A stretch of 64,000 bases of DNA from Gemmatimonadota bacterium (GTDB lineage Bacteria > Gemmatimonadota > Gemmatimonadetes > Longimicrobiales > Gaopeijiaceae): positions 1-64,000 of the forward strand of contig JAPPNO010000022.1 of assembly GCA_028873845.1 (NCBI GenBank). Reading direction: 5' to 3'. Of the stretch, positions 49,109 through 58,171 are shown piece by piece. The translations under genes and the position numbers were made by a program. Position 1 is the stretch's first letter; every line of letters starts with the position of its first letter. A model generated the notes under the pieces. The model was not told where the DNA came from, did no database searches, and was given only the letters and a program-made list of their open reading frames with translations.

Positions 49109-50103
49109 CCGGCCACCCTACCCCCCCGCTTCTTGCTCTGAACCCAACGTCCCGGATTGCCCGTCGAGTCGAGACGGTTCTTCGCATGGGGGATTCCGCT
49201 CGGGTGATCGGCCCATTGGTTCGTGCGTCCAGCTGGAGGAAACTCGCGGAGCTCGGGGAGCGGCATCCGGGGGCACCTGCTATCGTGGACGTGACTTCCG
49301 AAGGGACCCATGAGCTGCCCTCGGCCGGCGTGCGCCAAGCCGGTAGCTGGGACTGGTCTGACACCCCGCTCATCCGCTGTGGAGCGAACGGCTCATCGGA
49401 ACGGTGGTCGGCGTATGCGAAACCACCCATCACGGATCGACTCTCCTGCGGCACGGACGACGAATTCAGCGCCCTGGACGCGGCCATCCTGCACAGCATC
49501 GATGTCCGGCGTGTGAACCAGCTGCTGGAACGCGTGGGACCCAACACTCACCCGCTCGCCCGCCGGCTCCTCCGGCATGCGTTGCACCGGTCGCTCCGCG
49601 CTTCCACCGTCCTGGAGACCGCCGACAGGCTCGCCATGCCGAAACGCGCCTTGTATCGGCGCTGCGCCAAACTCGGGATACCCGGTCCCGGGGTCATACT
49701 CTCGATGGCGCGCATCTTCACGGTCGAGCACCTGGCGGACTGGAGCGGGCAGCCGGCGGGCGGCGTGGCTCTGGCCCTCGGCTTCTCACACCGGGCGAAC
49801 TATCGCAGGCTGGTCCGCCAGCGTGTGGGAGTTTCGCCGTCGGTGGTTCGCGATCTCGGCGGGGCGGACTACGTGGAAGAGGTCATTGTCCGGCAATTGG
49901 TCTATCGTGCCGCAGGGGTTACTCCGGCCCCCTCGGGCGCTCCCCCAGGCATCGGTAGCCGCTGCCCTCCGCTTCGGCCTCCGCGAAGTAGTGGCCATTC
50001 ATCCCTTCACCAGACCCGACCGCGCCCAGCTCGCCTGCGATCGCTACCGGATCACCCCCGGCTACATCCTGCACGCGGGCCACTTGGGGATCGCTCGGTG
50101 TGA
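49105..50103 (+). CDS. AraC-like HTH protein, cassette 1
   Basis: A 332-residue predicted protein; the GTG start overlaps the membrane protein stop. The N-terminal part has no recognised domain. Residues 185-270 look like an AraC-type DNA-binding domain: VLETADRLAMPKRALYRRCA, then ARIFTVEHLADWSGQPAGG and LGFSHRANYRRLVRQRVG. The paralogue at 54424 stops at the equivalent of residue 273. The remaining 60 residues here come from reading into the M14 remnant, so the authentic protein probably ends near 49930. It could be a local regulator of the cassette. Confidence 0.68.
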   Translation: MTGHPTPPLLALNPTSRIARRVETVLRMGDSARVIGPLVRASSWRKLAELGERHPGAPAIVDVTSEGTHELPSAGVRQAGSWDWSDTPLIRCGANGSSERWSAYAKPPITDRLSCGTDDEFSALDAAILHSIDVRRVNQLLERVGPNTHPLARRLLRHALHRSLRASTVLETADRLAMPKRALYRRCAKLGIPGPGVILSMARIFTVEHLADWSGQPAGGVALALGFSHRANYRRLVRQRVGVSPSVVRDLGGADYVEEVIVRQLVYRAAGVTPAPSGAPPGIGSRCPPLRPPRSSGHSSLHQTRPRPARLRSLPDHPRLHPARGPLGDRSV

Positions 50104-50244
50104 GACGTGCCGCTCGAGGGTTCGCCCGGATTCGCGGGCAGCGGTAGTTTCAGTCCCCGGATCACCATCTGGAGCGGAATCACCGAGGCAACGGACGAAA
50201 CCGCCCCGCGAGAAGAAGGAGGATGAGGGTGGCCAGCCCGGCTG
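49985..50244 (+). pseudogene. Decayed copy of the M14 gene 3' end (junction 1/2)
   Basis: Reading CATTCATCCCTTCACC onward, this stretch follows the M14 gene (34340-35157) with two internal deletions and many substitutions. It ends with the same Arg/Lys/Glu-rich C-terminal codons and a stop at 50244. The sigma gene follows at the same distance as downstream of the intact M14 gene. It marks a duplication boundary. Confidence 0.75.
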
Positions 50245-50272
50245 ACCATCCAACGGGGGAAGGCGCTGACAG

Positions 50273-50851
50273 ATTACAGATCGCATCGACCTTGGGCGTC
50301 TCCATGCCCGTGATCCGGAGCTGCTGACGGAGTTGGTGCGGGAACTCAGTCCGCGGATCTGGATGGCGATTCGCGCGTATGCGCACGACGACGAACATGC
50401 CGACGACCTCCTCCAGGATTGCTGGGTGCAGATCCTGGGGGCGTTGGACAGCTATGGCAAGCGTGGTCCGTTCTCGTCCTGGGCGGTGGCGGTCAGCAGG
50501 AACTTCTGCCAGTCGAAGGTCGAGGTCGAAGAGCGGGTGAGCGGCACCGAGGTCTCGTTCGGTCACATGGGTGAGATCCCGGAGGATCGTGGAACCGTGC
50601 CATCGCCGGAGGAGCAGTCCACACGCCGGTACTGGGCTGAATTGGTCAACGAGGCATTGGGACGACTCCCGGACCGCGAGCGTGACGTGGTGGTGCTCCG
50701 GCTGCTCGAGGGTTGGGACACCTCCAGGACGGCAGCTGCGGTGGGCGTCAGCGAATCGGGAGTGCGGTCGATCCTAAGGCGAGCGATGAGCCGGCTACGG
50801 AAGATGAAAAGGCTGAGGGAGGCGTTACCGGAGTGGATGGGGGCCGATTAA
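50273..50851 (+). CDS. ECF-type sigma factor, cassette 2
   Basis: A 192-residue ECF sigma factor. Region 2 is HADDLLQDCWVQILGAL and region 4 is LPDRERDVVVLRLLEGWDTSRT followed by GVRSILRRAMSRLRKM. Similarity with the 35-kb sigma begins at IDLGRLHARDPELLTELV, upstream of the first ordinary start (TTG 50333). ATT 50273, with GAAGG 9 bases before, occupies the same place as ATT 35186, so I use it. The decayed M14 end precedes it. A conserved promoter-like element follows 32 bases after the stop. It could drive cassette 2. Confidence 0.82.
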   Translation: MTDRIDLGRLHARDPELLTELVRELSPRIWMAIRAYAHDDEHADDLLQDCWVQILGALDSYGKRGPFSSWAVAVSRNFCQSKVEVEERVSGTEVSFGHMGEIPEDRGTVPSPEEQSTRRYWAELVNEALGRLPDRERDVVVLRLLEGWDTSRTAAAVGVSESGVRSILRRAMSRLRKMKRLREALPEWMGAD

Positions 50852-50883
50852 GGGCCATTTCGGGGTCGAAATCGAAAAAAAAC

Positions 50884-50934
50884 GGCCAAATGTCGGAAAA
50901 TGACCCCCCATGGCGCGGCCCTTCGCCGTCTTAA
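50884..50934 (+). promoter_or_regulatory. Conserved promoter-like element, cassette 2
   Basis: GGCCAAATG, then AATGACCCCCCAT, then about 15 bases and GTCTTAA. It is the most diverged of the four copies and its spacer is 2 bases longer. It is 195 bases upstream of the thioredoxin-like gene. Confidence 0.5.
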
Positions 50935-51128
50935 AGGGCGCACGGCGTGAACCCGCGCGGCGATTTCGTCCCGCAGGCACGCCTGACACAGACACTTTTC
51001 GCGCTGGGGCGTCCGGCATCGGGGCCGATGTCGGGGCGTGCCTTCAGGACCGGTGGTTGGGAGGTCACACCGCCGGGCGCTCCAGCCAGATCACACGCTC
51101 CGGGCACGGGGCTCACAATGGAGGCAGG

Positions 51129-51707
51129 ATGAAGCGATACCAGGATGTGGTGCTGTTCCTGCTGTTGCTGGTCGTCGTCGCCCAGGCTGTGCAGGTGGTT
51201 GTTCGACCCGGGCCGGCCGCCGACGGCGTGGCACCGGCACCGGGCGTGCTGGTCGGCGACACGCTGGGCGCCCTGACGGGCCACATCGGCGACGGCGTCC
51301 TGGGGATCGTGCCGCTGGATGCGGATCCCGGCACGGTCACCGTGCTCTACGCGTTCAACTCCGAATGCGCGTTCTGTGACGACGTGGCGCCTGAGTGGGC
51401 CGGTCACTTCGGCTCCGCTCCACCAGGTGCGACGATCCGGAGAATCGCCGTTACGCGAGACCTTCCCGGCCCGGCAGCGACCTACGCCGAGCGGTTCGGG
51501 TGGCAGGTCGACCTGCTCAGCGTCGCGCAGACCCCGCAATCCAGCCGGGAATCGTTCCTGGTCTCGAGGACACCCTGGGTATACGTGCTTGACTCGGACG
51601 GCGTGGTGCGCTTTCAGGACCACGGGGCCGAACTGCGTCGCCTGGAGGAGGCGATCGCCGCCATCCGTTCTCCCGGCACCGGGCAGTTGACGGGAGGTGG
51701 CGGATGA
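51129..51707 (+). CDS. Membrane-anchored thioredoxin-like protein, cassette 2
   Basis: A 192-residue paralogue of the protein at 44752. N-terminal anchor VVLFLLLLVVVAQAVQVVV, redox pair in FNSECAFCDDVAPEW, cis-Pro in VSRTPWVYVLDSDGVVRF. GGAGGCAGG directly precedes the ATG. It ends in an ATGA overlap with the propeller gene. The gene is well preserved, with conserved catalytic residues, and so is probably functional. Confidence 0.82.
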   Translation: MKRYQDVVLFLLLLVVVAQAVQVVVRPGPAADGVAPAPGVLVGDTLGALTGHIGDGVLGIVPLDADPGTVTVLYAFNSECAFCDDVAPEWAGHFGSAPPGATIRRIAVTRDLPGPAATYAERFGWQVDLLSVAQTPQSSRESFLVSRTPWVYVLDSDGVVRFQDHGAELRRLEEAIAAIRSPGTGQLTGGGG

Positions 51708-52951
51708 AGCGTTTCCTGCCCTGGTTCGTGATTTCGGCGGTCGCGGTGGGATCTTCCTGCGACCCGGGGACCGACCTGGATTGGCCGGTCATACCGATCG
51801 GCCCCCTGTCGCTTACCGTTGTCTCCGCGGCCGAAGATCCATTGTGGGAGGTGAGGGACGTCCTGGCGCATGGCGGAACGTTCTGGGCCCTGACGGCCTC
51901 GGCGCCCTACGTACACGGCTTTGCCCCCACCGGCGAACTGACCACGCGGTTCGGGACGTCGGGCGACGGACCCGGCGAGTTCCGCTTCCCTTCCGCCGTC
52001 TGGCCCGGCAAGACCCCTGGTTCACTCACGGTGTGGGACCCGGGTTCCTTCTCGGCCTTCACCTTCTCCGGATACGGGGCCCTGCTCTCTTCGCTGCGCG
52101 CACCCGTTCCAGGCGCCATTCGCTCCGATATCGCCAGCGTCACCTTCGGCGATCCGTTCCGGGCCGTGAGGGTGGCGGGAGGCCTTGTCACCGCACGCTA
52201 CGAATCCGGTGTCAACCACGGTACCGACCTTTGGAGCGGCCGTCTGGTTCGCATCCCGGACGACGGGGGCGACCCGCAGGTGCTGATCGATTTCGCCACG
52301 GAACTCCCGGGAGCCGCGGTGCGCCCGGCCGGCAGCCTTCTGGCCCCGGTTCCCCTCTGGGATGGCTGTCCCGACGGACGCATCGCGGTTCTCGATCCCG
52401 TCGCCCGAACCCTTCTCATGCTGGATCCCGACGGTGATGTGCGGGAAACGCTCGCCCTGCCGTGGGACCTTGCCCCGCTGGATAGCGACGCCCGGATCGC
52501 GTACATGACTGCCCGGGTCCGGTCCGAAGTCGAGGACGCCAGCGTGTCCGAAGCCGAGATCGTGAGCCACGCGACCGAGGCGGCGCGGAGCGCGGCCGAA
52601 ATGTTCCCGGTGGAGGAGCCGCTCGGCATCGATCTCAAGTGCGCGACCGGGACGGTCTGGATCCGGGAGTTCGACGCAACCTCGCATCCCCTCGGCTTCG
52701 GTCCGCTGTGGCGAACCGTGAGCTTCGACGGAGAGACCCCCACCCTCTCGCGCATCGTCTTCCCCTCCGGCTTCAATCCCTACCGAATTACCGAGGCGCT
52801 TGCCATCGGCGTCCTGCTCGACCCCGTGGGTCTGCAACGCGTGGCGACCGTCTCTCTTCCGCAATCCTCCCGCCGAAGCCCTTCTCCGTCACCGCCCCCC
52901 AAACCCACGTACCCAACCGTGGTCCAAGCCCAAGGAGATTCCGAACCATGA
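51704..52951 (+). CDS. 6-bladed beta-propeller lipoprotein, cassette 2
   Basis: A 415-residue lipoprotein (lipobox AVAVGSSC, Cys near 19). Shared blocks with the cassette 1 copy: LWEVRDVLAHGGTFWALTA, GTSGDGPGEFRFPSAVWP, VNHGTDLWSGRLVRIPDDGG and DGCPDGRIAVLDPVARTL. The ATGA overlap at the 5' end couples it to the thioredoxin-like gene. Its stop overlaps the start of the Cys-peptide gene (ATGA at 52948). It represents the intact form of the cassette. Confidence 0.82.
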   Translation: MKRFLPWFVISAVAVGSSCDPGTDLDWPVIPIGPLSLTVVSAAEDPLWEVRDVLAHGGTFWALTASAPYVHGFAPTGELTTRFGTSGDGPGEFRFPSAVWPGKTPGSLTVWDPGSFSAFTFSGYGALLSSLRAPVPGAIRSDIASVTFGDPFRAVRVAGGLVTARYESGVNHGTDLWSGRLVRIPDDGGDPQVLIDFATELPGAAVRPAGSLLAPVPLWDGCPDGRIAVLDPVARTLLMLDPDGDVRETLALPWDLAPLDSDARIAYMTARVRSEVEDASVSEAEIVSHATEAARSAAEMFPVEEPLGIDLKCATGTVWIREFDATSHPLGFGPLWRTVSFDGETPTLSRIVFPSGFNPYRITEALAIGVLLDPVGLQRVATVSLPQSSRRSPSPSPPPKPTYPTVVQAQGDSEP

Positions 52952-53169
52952 GGAAGAAGCCCACCTGGATTCTTATCGCGTTCCTCGCCAATCTGGCATT
53001 GCTGCCGCTTGTGATGGCGCCCGAGGGGCGGGCGCAGGGGACGGGAGACCCTTTCTACCACTGTTGCAAGAAGGCTCCGTCGGGGAATCGGTATTGTTGC
53101 GAACGGTGCTGTGTGTTCATTTACAATTGCAAGAGCCACGAGCACTGCAAGAAGCGGGGAGAGCCTTGA
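52948..53169 (+). CDS. Short Sec-exported 8-Cys peptide, cassette 2
   Basis: A 73-residue precursor. Signal peptide KPTWILIAFLANLALLPLV ends PEGRAQ. The mature part, 43 residues, repeats the CC-x9-CC-x2-CC-x5-C-x5-C spacing of the cassette 1 peptide, with invariant HCCKK and a YCC-acidic-RCC core. The signal peptide is nearly identical between copies while non-Cys residues of the mature part have changed. That pattern is common for effectors under diversifying selection. AAGGAGAT precedes the ATG. Confidence 0.82.
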   Translation: MRKKPTWILIAFLANLALLPLVMAPEGRAQGTGDPFYHCCKKAPSGNRYCCERCCVFIYNCKSHEHCKKRGEP

Positions 53170-53236
53170 ACCAAGATCATGGAGCTGCGGCGAGCGTCGC
53201 CGCCTATGCCCCTACCTTCGAGGCGGATTAGGGGTC

Positions 53237-54427
53237 GTGGTTCCGCCAACCGATCTACGTCTTGCGGATTCTGCACCGTCCTCCAACGCGTACGGTCCTG
53301 CTCGGTTGACGGGCTCGTGGTTCGCGGCACTGGCAGTGACCTACCTGTTGTACGCGTGGAGCGCCGGCGGGGGGCTGGATGGTGATATCGCATTCCCAGA
53401 ACGCGTCACAATGTTGTTGGGGCCTTCCGCCCTCGCTTTCGCACTGCTTATTGCGCCATCGCTGTTCGCCGCCAGCGCGGGCCAGGCGGATGGCCTCGAA
53501 TGGACTCCCGACCAGGTATTCGCTCGTCACTGGGTGACCGTGGCGCTGTTGGCCGGGGTTGCATTCCTGCTGTCGACCATCGGTACAACCGTCGCGACGT
53601 CTCTGGTCTCGTCGGTCCCCGAGGGATCATCTGGGGCGTCAGCAACGGGTCCACCAGCCAGCGAACTCGCCCGCCACATGTTCCCCGTCTCCATCACAGC
53701 CTTCGTCCCCATCTCCGGTGCCGCCGGCACCCTCATCGGCCACATCACCAGCCCCTGGCAACCCCTCCGCAGCCACGTCGTGCGCTGGATTTCCGGCATC
53801 ACCCTCATGGCCTCCTTCCTGCTCCCGTTCCTGGCAACGGCGAATGCCATCGCACTGCAGGGTACTTCACCCATCTGGATCATCGTGAACCCGCTCGTCC
53901 TTCCACTGGTGCTGACCTCGGCCCTGGCCGTTCGGGAACGGGACGCCCTCGGCCTGCGTGTCGGCGCCTGGTGGCGACGAACCGGCCCGGACAGGCTGGA
54001 CCCGGAGACTCTGGACCGAATCGTCACCGGCGTCACGGGGGATCCGGGCTCGCGCATCGATCCTCGAAGTCTCACCGGACCCGAACGCGAAATGGCGACT
54101 CTCGCCGCCGCCATCCGCGGCATCGCCGGACCACGGGCGACGCTCTCCGAATCACGAGTGCGCGAGATCGTGGCGGCCCTCGTCAAGGCCTCCCCGGCGA
54201 AGGGACCGGAAGCTGCCAGGCCGCGATGGTCCTGGTTCGAGCCCTCCGTCCTGGGCGGCTTCTGCACCTCCTGGACCTGCCTCGCCGTCGGCCTCGTGAT
54301 TGTCAGTCCGCTTGGAGGCGTTCCGATAAGCGTCGCTACCGCCGCAGTCGTGGGATTCCTGGGATCGGCCGGGATACTCCTGGTCTCCCGCCGCTTCCCG
54401 GGGCTGGCATCCACGGTGGCCAGCTGA
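53237..54427 (+). CDS. Multi-pass membrane protein, cassette 2
   Basis: A 396-residue paralogue of the 47915 protein with matching helices: GSWFAALAVTYLLYAWS, then LLGPSALAFALLIAPSLF, and a soluble segment LDPETLDRIVTGVTGDPG..LSESRVREIVAAL. It closes with WTCLAVGLVIVSPLGGVPIS. GTG 53237 is chosen because it gives the same length as the cassette 1 copy. The gene starts 68 bases after the peptide gene. Function unknown. Confidence 0.7.
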   Translation: MVPPTDLRLADSAPSSNAYGPARLTGSWFAALAVTYLLYAWSAGGGLDGDIAFPERVTMLLGPSALAFALLIAPSLFAASAGQADGLEWTPDQVFARHWVTVALLAGVAFLLSTIGTTVATSLVSSVPEGSSGASATGPPASELARHMFPVSITAFVPISGAAGTLIGHITSPWQPLRSHVVRWISGITLMASFLLPFLATANAIALQGTSPIWIIVNPLVLPLVLTSALAVRERDALGLRVGAWWRRTGPDRLDPETLDRIVTGVTGDPGSRIDPRSLTGPEREMATLAAAIRGIAGPRATLSESRVREIVAALVKASPAKGPEAARPRWSWFEPSVLGGFCTSWTCLAVGLVIVSPLGGVPISVATAAVVGFLGSAGILLVSRRFPGLASTVAS

Positions 54428-55227
54428 CCGCCGCACTCACCCCCCCGCTTCTCGCTCTGCAGACCCGTCCGGAACTCTGCGAGCGAATCCTGATGGCCCA
54501 CCGGATGGGGGACTCACGGGGAGTCATCGGACCGGTAGTCTTCGTGGGGAGTTGGAAGGAACTGTCCGAACAGGGCGACAGGCACCCTGGATCTCCCGCG
54601 CTGGTCGACCCGAGCTTCGGAGAGGTCGGCGACCTGCAGGCCGCCCCCTCCCCCTGGGCAAGCGAATACTCCTGGTACTCGACGCCGCTCATTCACTACG
54701 CGAGAACCTGGCCCGGCGCCGCGCCGACCGAGACCGGCCACCCCTACACGGCCTTCCTGCGCGCCGGCGTGGACGACGATCTGGACACGATGGATGCGAC
54801 GATTCTCCGGTGCATCGACGTGGGGCGGGTCCATCGGCTGCTGGAGCGCTTGCGGCGATGCGCCCACCCCTTCACCCAAAGGGTCTTCCTTCACGCCGTC
54901 AACTTGGCCATCGGACCCGTCGCCATCCCCGTGTTGGCCGACAGTCTCGGACTGGAGGAACGCGCCCTCCAGCGTCACAGCGCGGTGCACAAGATCCCCC
55001 GTCCGAACGCCATCGTCGCGCTCGCCCGCATATTCACGGTGGAGCGACTGGCTGCGTGGAGCGGTCAGCCGTCCGGGTCCGTCGCCCTCACCCTCGGCTT
55101 CTCGGCCAAGTCGAACTATCGCCGGGTTCGGCGACGGCATCTCGGCGGTACTTCCACCACTATTCTGCAGCGGGGCGGAGCGAGGCTCGTGGAAGAGACG
55201 ATCGTACAAAGGCTCGCGCCTTCCTGA
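54424..55227 (+). CDS. AraC-like HTH protein, cassette 2
   Basis: A 267-residue paralogue of the 49105 protein. Conserved opening LTPPLLALQTRP. The DNA-binding half is PVLADSLGLEERALQRHSAV, ARIFTVERLAAWSGQPSGS and LGFSAKSNYRRVRRRHLGG. The cassette 1 copy starts with GTG in a 4-base overlap. Here the same position has CTG (54424), so a CTG start or ATG 54493 are the options; I annotate the CTG because similarity extends there. It ends cleanly at 55227, before the M14 remnant. Confidence 0.68.
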   Translation: MTAALTPPLLALQTRPELCERILMAHRMGDSRGVIGPVVFVGSWKELSEQGDRHPGSPALVDPSFGEVGDLQAAPSPWASEYSWYSTPLIHYARTWPGAAPTETGHPYTAFLRAGVDDDLDTMDATILRCIDVGRVHRLLERLRRCAHPFTQRVFLHAVNLAIGPVAIPVLADSLGLEERALQRHSAVHKIPRPNAIVALARIFTVERLAAWSGQPSGSVALTLGFSAKSNYRRVRRRHLGGTSTTILQRGGARLVEETIVQRLAPS

Positions 55228-55255
55228 GCACAGGCCACCGGCGTCGCCGGTCCCG

Positions 55256-55619
55256 TACATCGGCCCCTACAGCTATCCCCTATCCGCGCCACCGGGAAGC
55301 CGTATCGAAGATCCGCGACTACATTACCCGCGTGAATCAACTCCAACCGCGACTATCTTCGAGATGAACTAGCGCATCTACGACCGCTACCCCGCCACTA
55401 CGGCGCCGACTCCGACACCGAGGTCTTCCGGCTACCGATGGCCGACCGCGTCCTGATCGAGATGTCGTTCGAGGGTTCGCGCGGATTCGGGGGCGGTGGC
55501 AGGCAGTTTCAGTCCCCGGATCCGGAGCGGTCCTGCGTTCCGGGAAGGCGCCACCTGAGGATGAACAGGGCGAGGCCGCCCCGGCAGGAGAAGGAGGATG
55601 AGGGCGGGGCAGGTCACTG
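55256..55619 (+). pseudogene. Decayed copy of the M14 gene 3' end (junction 2/3)
   Basis: Follows the M14 gene from about 34660 to 35157, including codons for KIRDYIT and ATGAACAGGGCGAGGCCGCC near the end, with stops and shifts inside. It ends with the M14-like TGA at 55617-55619. The truncated sigma gene of cassette 3 follows at the expected distance. Confidence 0.75.
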
Positions 55620-55659
55620 ATCACCCCACCCGAGCAAGTTGCTGACGGGACCGACTATT

Positions 55660-55921
55660 GATCCGATCGACATTCAGCGTCTGCGTGCGCGCGATCCACA
55701 GCTGCTGGAGAAGCTGGTGCTGGAGTTCAGTCCGGCTTCCCGACCGTGAGCGGGACGTGATCGTCTTGCGATTGCTCCAGGGAAGGATCAAGGCGGAGAC
55801 CGCTGAGATTCTGAGCCAAAGTGCAGACGCCGTCCGCGAGATCCTGCACCGCGGTTTGACACGGATGAAGCTGATGGAGGAGTTGCGGGGGCTTCTGACG
55901 AAGTGGAAGGGCTGGGAGTAG
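55660..55921 (+). pseudogene. ECF sigma gene, internally deleted, cassette 3
   Basis: The first 25 codons (IDIQRLRARDPQLL) jump directly to region 4 (RLPDRERDVIVLRLLQGRIK, then AVREILHRGLTRMKLM), losing most of region 2 and shifting frame near 55735. The remaining open frame of 87 residues contains only region 4 behind an unrelated N-terminus. It cannot act as a sigma factor. Confidence 0.8.
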
Positions 55922-55951
55922 GGCTTCCTGGGTCATTTTAGGCCGATTAAT

Positions 55952-56000
55952 GGCCAAATGGCAAAAAGTGACCCCCCATAACCGGGAGTTCCGGCATTAA
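55952..56000 (+). promoter_or_regulatory. Conserved promoter-like element, cassette 3
   Basis: GGCCAAATGGC, AAAAAGTGACCCCCCAT, 13 bases, GGCATTAA, ending 90 bases before the thioredoxin-like gene. Almost the same sequence as the cassette 1 element even though the sigma gene before it is broken. Confidence 0.6.
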
Positions 56001-56090
56001 CAGGGTCAGTGGCAACGCTCCCTCGCCCCGTGGTGTGCCTGTGCGGCGCGATGAGCACTTGGTGAACCCGAACCGGAGTTTGGTGGAGTA

Positions 56091-56675
56091 ATGAAGCGGT
56101 TCCAGGATGTGGCGCTGTCCCTTCTGGTCTTGGCCATCATTGCGCGGACTCTCCACGTCATGGTCCGCGCCCAGTCCGCAGACGATACGATGGTCCCGGC
56201 ACCGACGGTGCTGATCGGAGACACGGTACCAGCTCTCACCGGTTACGCCGAAGACGGTGTCCTGACGACGGTCTCCCTCGATTCCGACTCCTACACCGCG
56301 ACGGTCGTCTACGCATTCCACCCCGAGTGCGTGTTCTGCGACCTTGTGGCCTCCGAATGGGCCGCTCACTTCGCTGCGGGCGATCCGAAGGCGGCTCCCG
56401 TTCGAAGGATTGCCGTAACCCGCGAGCTCCCCGGGCCCGCCGCGACCCACGCCCAGCAGTTCAACTGGGACATCGACCTGTTGAGCGTATCGGGCTCCGT
56501 GGAAATGAGCCCGGAGGCCTTCCTGGTATCGAGAACGCCCTGGGTCTACGTCTTCGACCGGGATGGCGTCCTCCGATTCCACGCTGACGGAGCCGAGGTG
56601 GAGCATGTGGACCAGGCTATGGCTGAAATCGCGTCCCTGTCGGAGGTGGCCCGACGTTCGGAGTCGACGAGATGA
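56091..56675 (+). CDS. Membrane-anchored thioredoxin-like protein, cassette 3
   Basis: A 194-residue paralogue, closest to the cassette 1 copy. Anchor VALSLLVLAIIARTLHVMV, redox pair in FHPECVFCDLVASEW, cis-Pro in VSRTPWVYVFDRDGVLRF. The reading frame is intact, and the end overlaps the propeller gene (ATGA). It may still be functional although downstream genes of the cassette are damaged. Confidence 0.8.
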   Translation: MKRFQDVALSLLVLAIIARTLHVMVRAQSADDTMVPAPTVLIGDTVPALTGYAEDGVLTTVSLDSDSYTATVVYAFHPECVFCDLVASEWAAHFAAGDPKAAPVRRIAVTRELPGPAATHAQQFNWDIDLLSVSGSVEMSPEAFLVSRTPWVYVFDRDGVLRFHADGAEVEHVDQAMAEIASLSEVARRSESTR

Positions 56676-58171
56676 GAGAAGTGCAACGGCTCGCACGCTC
56701 GCTCGCGCTCGCTACGATGCTGGCCGTCTCGTCATGCGACGGGCCGCAATCGGTGGACATGCCCGTCATCCCTATCGACCCGCAGGCGCTCAACGTGCGC
56801 TCTCCCGTCCGGGACGCGTTGTGCGATGTCAGGGATGTCCTGGTCGTCGATGACACGATATGGGCCCCGACGGCGTCCGCGCCCTACGTTCTCGGCTTCG
56901 GACCGACCGTGAAGCTGACGGCCAGATTCGGAAATGGCGGACAGGGACCCGGGAAGTTCTGTTTTCCTTCGGCCATCTGGCCGGACCGATCCAGCGGCTC
57001 CCTTACCGTGTGGGATTCGGGATCCTCCCCGGCTCTCACCTTCTCAGCCGGCGGAGCGCTGCTCTCCTATGCGGGCACCGCCCTTCGGGGAGCCATCCGG
57101 TCGGACATCGGTACGGTCACCTTCGGCGACCCATTCCGGGCCGTCCCCGTGCCCGACGGTCTTGTCGTGGCACGTTACGACTCGGGGGTCAACCACGGCA
57201 GAGACCTGTGGAACGGCCGGCTGGTGTACATTCCCGACGACGGCGGTGACGCAAGGGTGCTGGTCGACTTCGCCTCGGACCTCCCGGGAGCCGCGCACAT
57301 CCCCACCACCAGCCTTCTGGCGCCCGTGCCCCTTTGGGACGGTTGTCCCGATGAGCGCATCGCCGTTCTCGATCCCGTTTTCCGTTCGCTCTTCATGGTG
57401 AATCCGGCTCAAAACGAGCGTGCCCTAGTCACACTGCCCTGGCATCCCGGCGCGCGGGGCACCGACGCCTGCATTGCATACAAGAGGTCGAGGGTCGAGG
57501 CCGAGATCGACCGGGGGAGCGTTTCCGAAGCCGAGATTGATTGCCTGGCGGCTGAGGCGGCGGCGAACCTCGCCGACCTGTTTGCACAGAAGGAGCCCAT
57601 CGCCGTCGACCTCAAGTGTGCCCCCGACCGGGTCTGGATTCAGAGATTCGAGGGATCTGATCCTCTCGGCTGTAGTCCCCCTGGGGACGACAGTGAGCCT
57701 CTACCGGGGATCCCCGGCATTCTCGCGCGTCGTCTCTCCCTCCGCCTTCATCCCGCACCGTATTACCGAGTCGCTTGCCTTCGGCATGGTCGCCGACGCC
57801 GGTGGCATGCAGCGCCTCGCGACCGTCCTTCTCCCACAGTTCGTCCGTCAACGCCCGCCATCACCATCTACTATCCCAGCCACGCCTCTAGCGTGGCCCA
57901 CGAACCGGGGAGACCTCAAGCCATGAAGAACAAGCCCACTTGGATACTAATTGCGTTCCATACCACCCTCGCACTCCTACCGATCGTCATAGGAGCGTCG
58001 GAGGGGAGGGCGCAGGAGCCTCGTAGTGCCTTTTTCCACTATTGCAAGAAGACGGCGTCGGGTCGGCCTACGGTTGTGACATATGTTGCCTCTTCGTCTG
58101 GAACTGCCTTACCACCGAAACCTGTGAAAAGACGAGAACAACCTCGCGGCGCGGACTTGTTCAGTCCCTGA
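56672..58171 (+). pseudogene. 6-bladed propeller gene with frameshift, fused to peptide frame (cassette 3)
   Basis: Codons 1-335 follow the cassette 1 propeller (lipobox AVSSC, QGPGKFCFPSAIWP, GVNHGRDLWNGRLVYIPDDG). Near 57680, one extra base in a C/G run shifts the frame, and the rest of the propeller is read out of frame. The new frame has no stop and continues in phase through the Cys-peptide gene start at 57923, giving a single open frame of 499 codons. The conserved blade end (HRITESLAFG) is still readable in the original frame. The fusion is most likely accidental. Confidence 0.78.
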
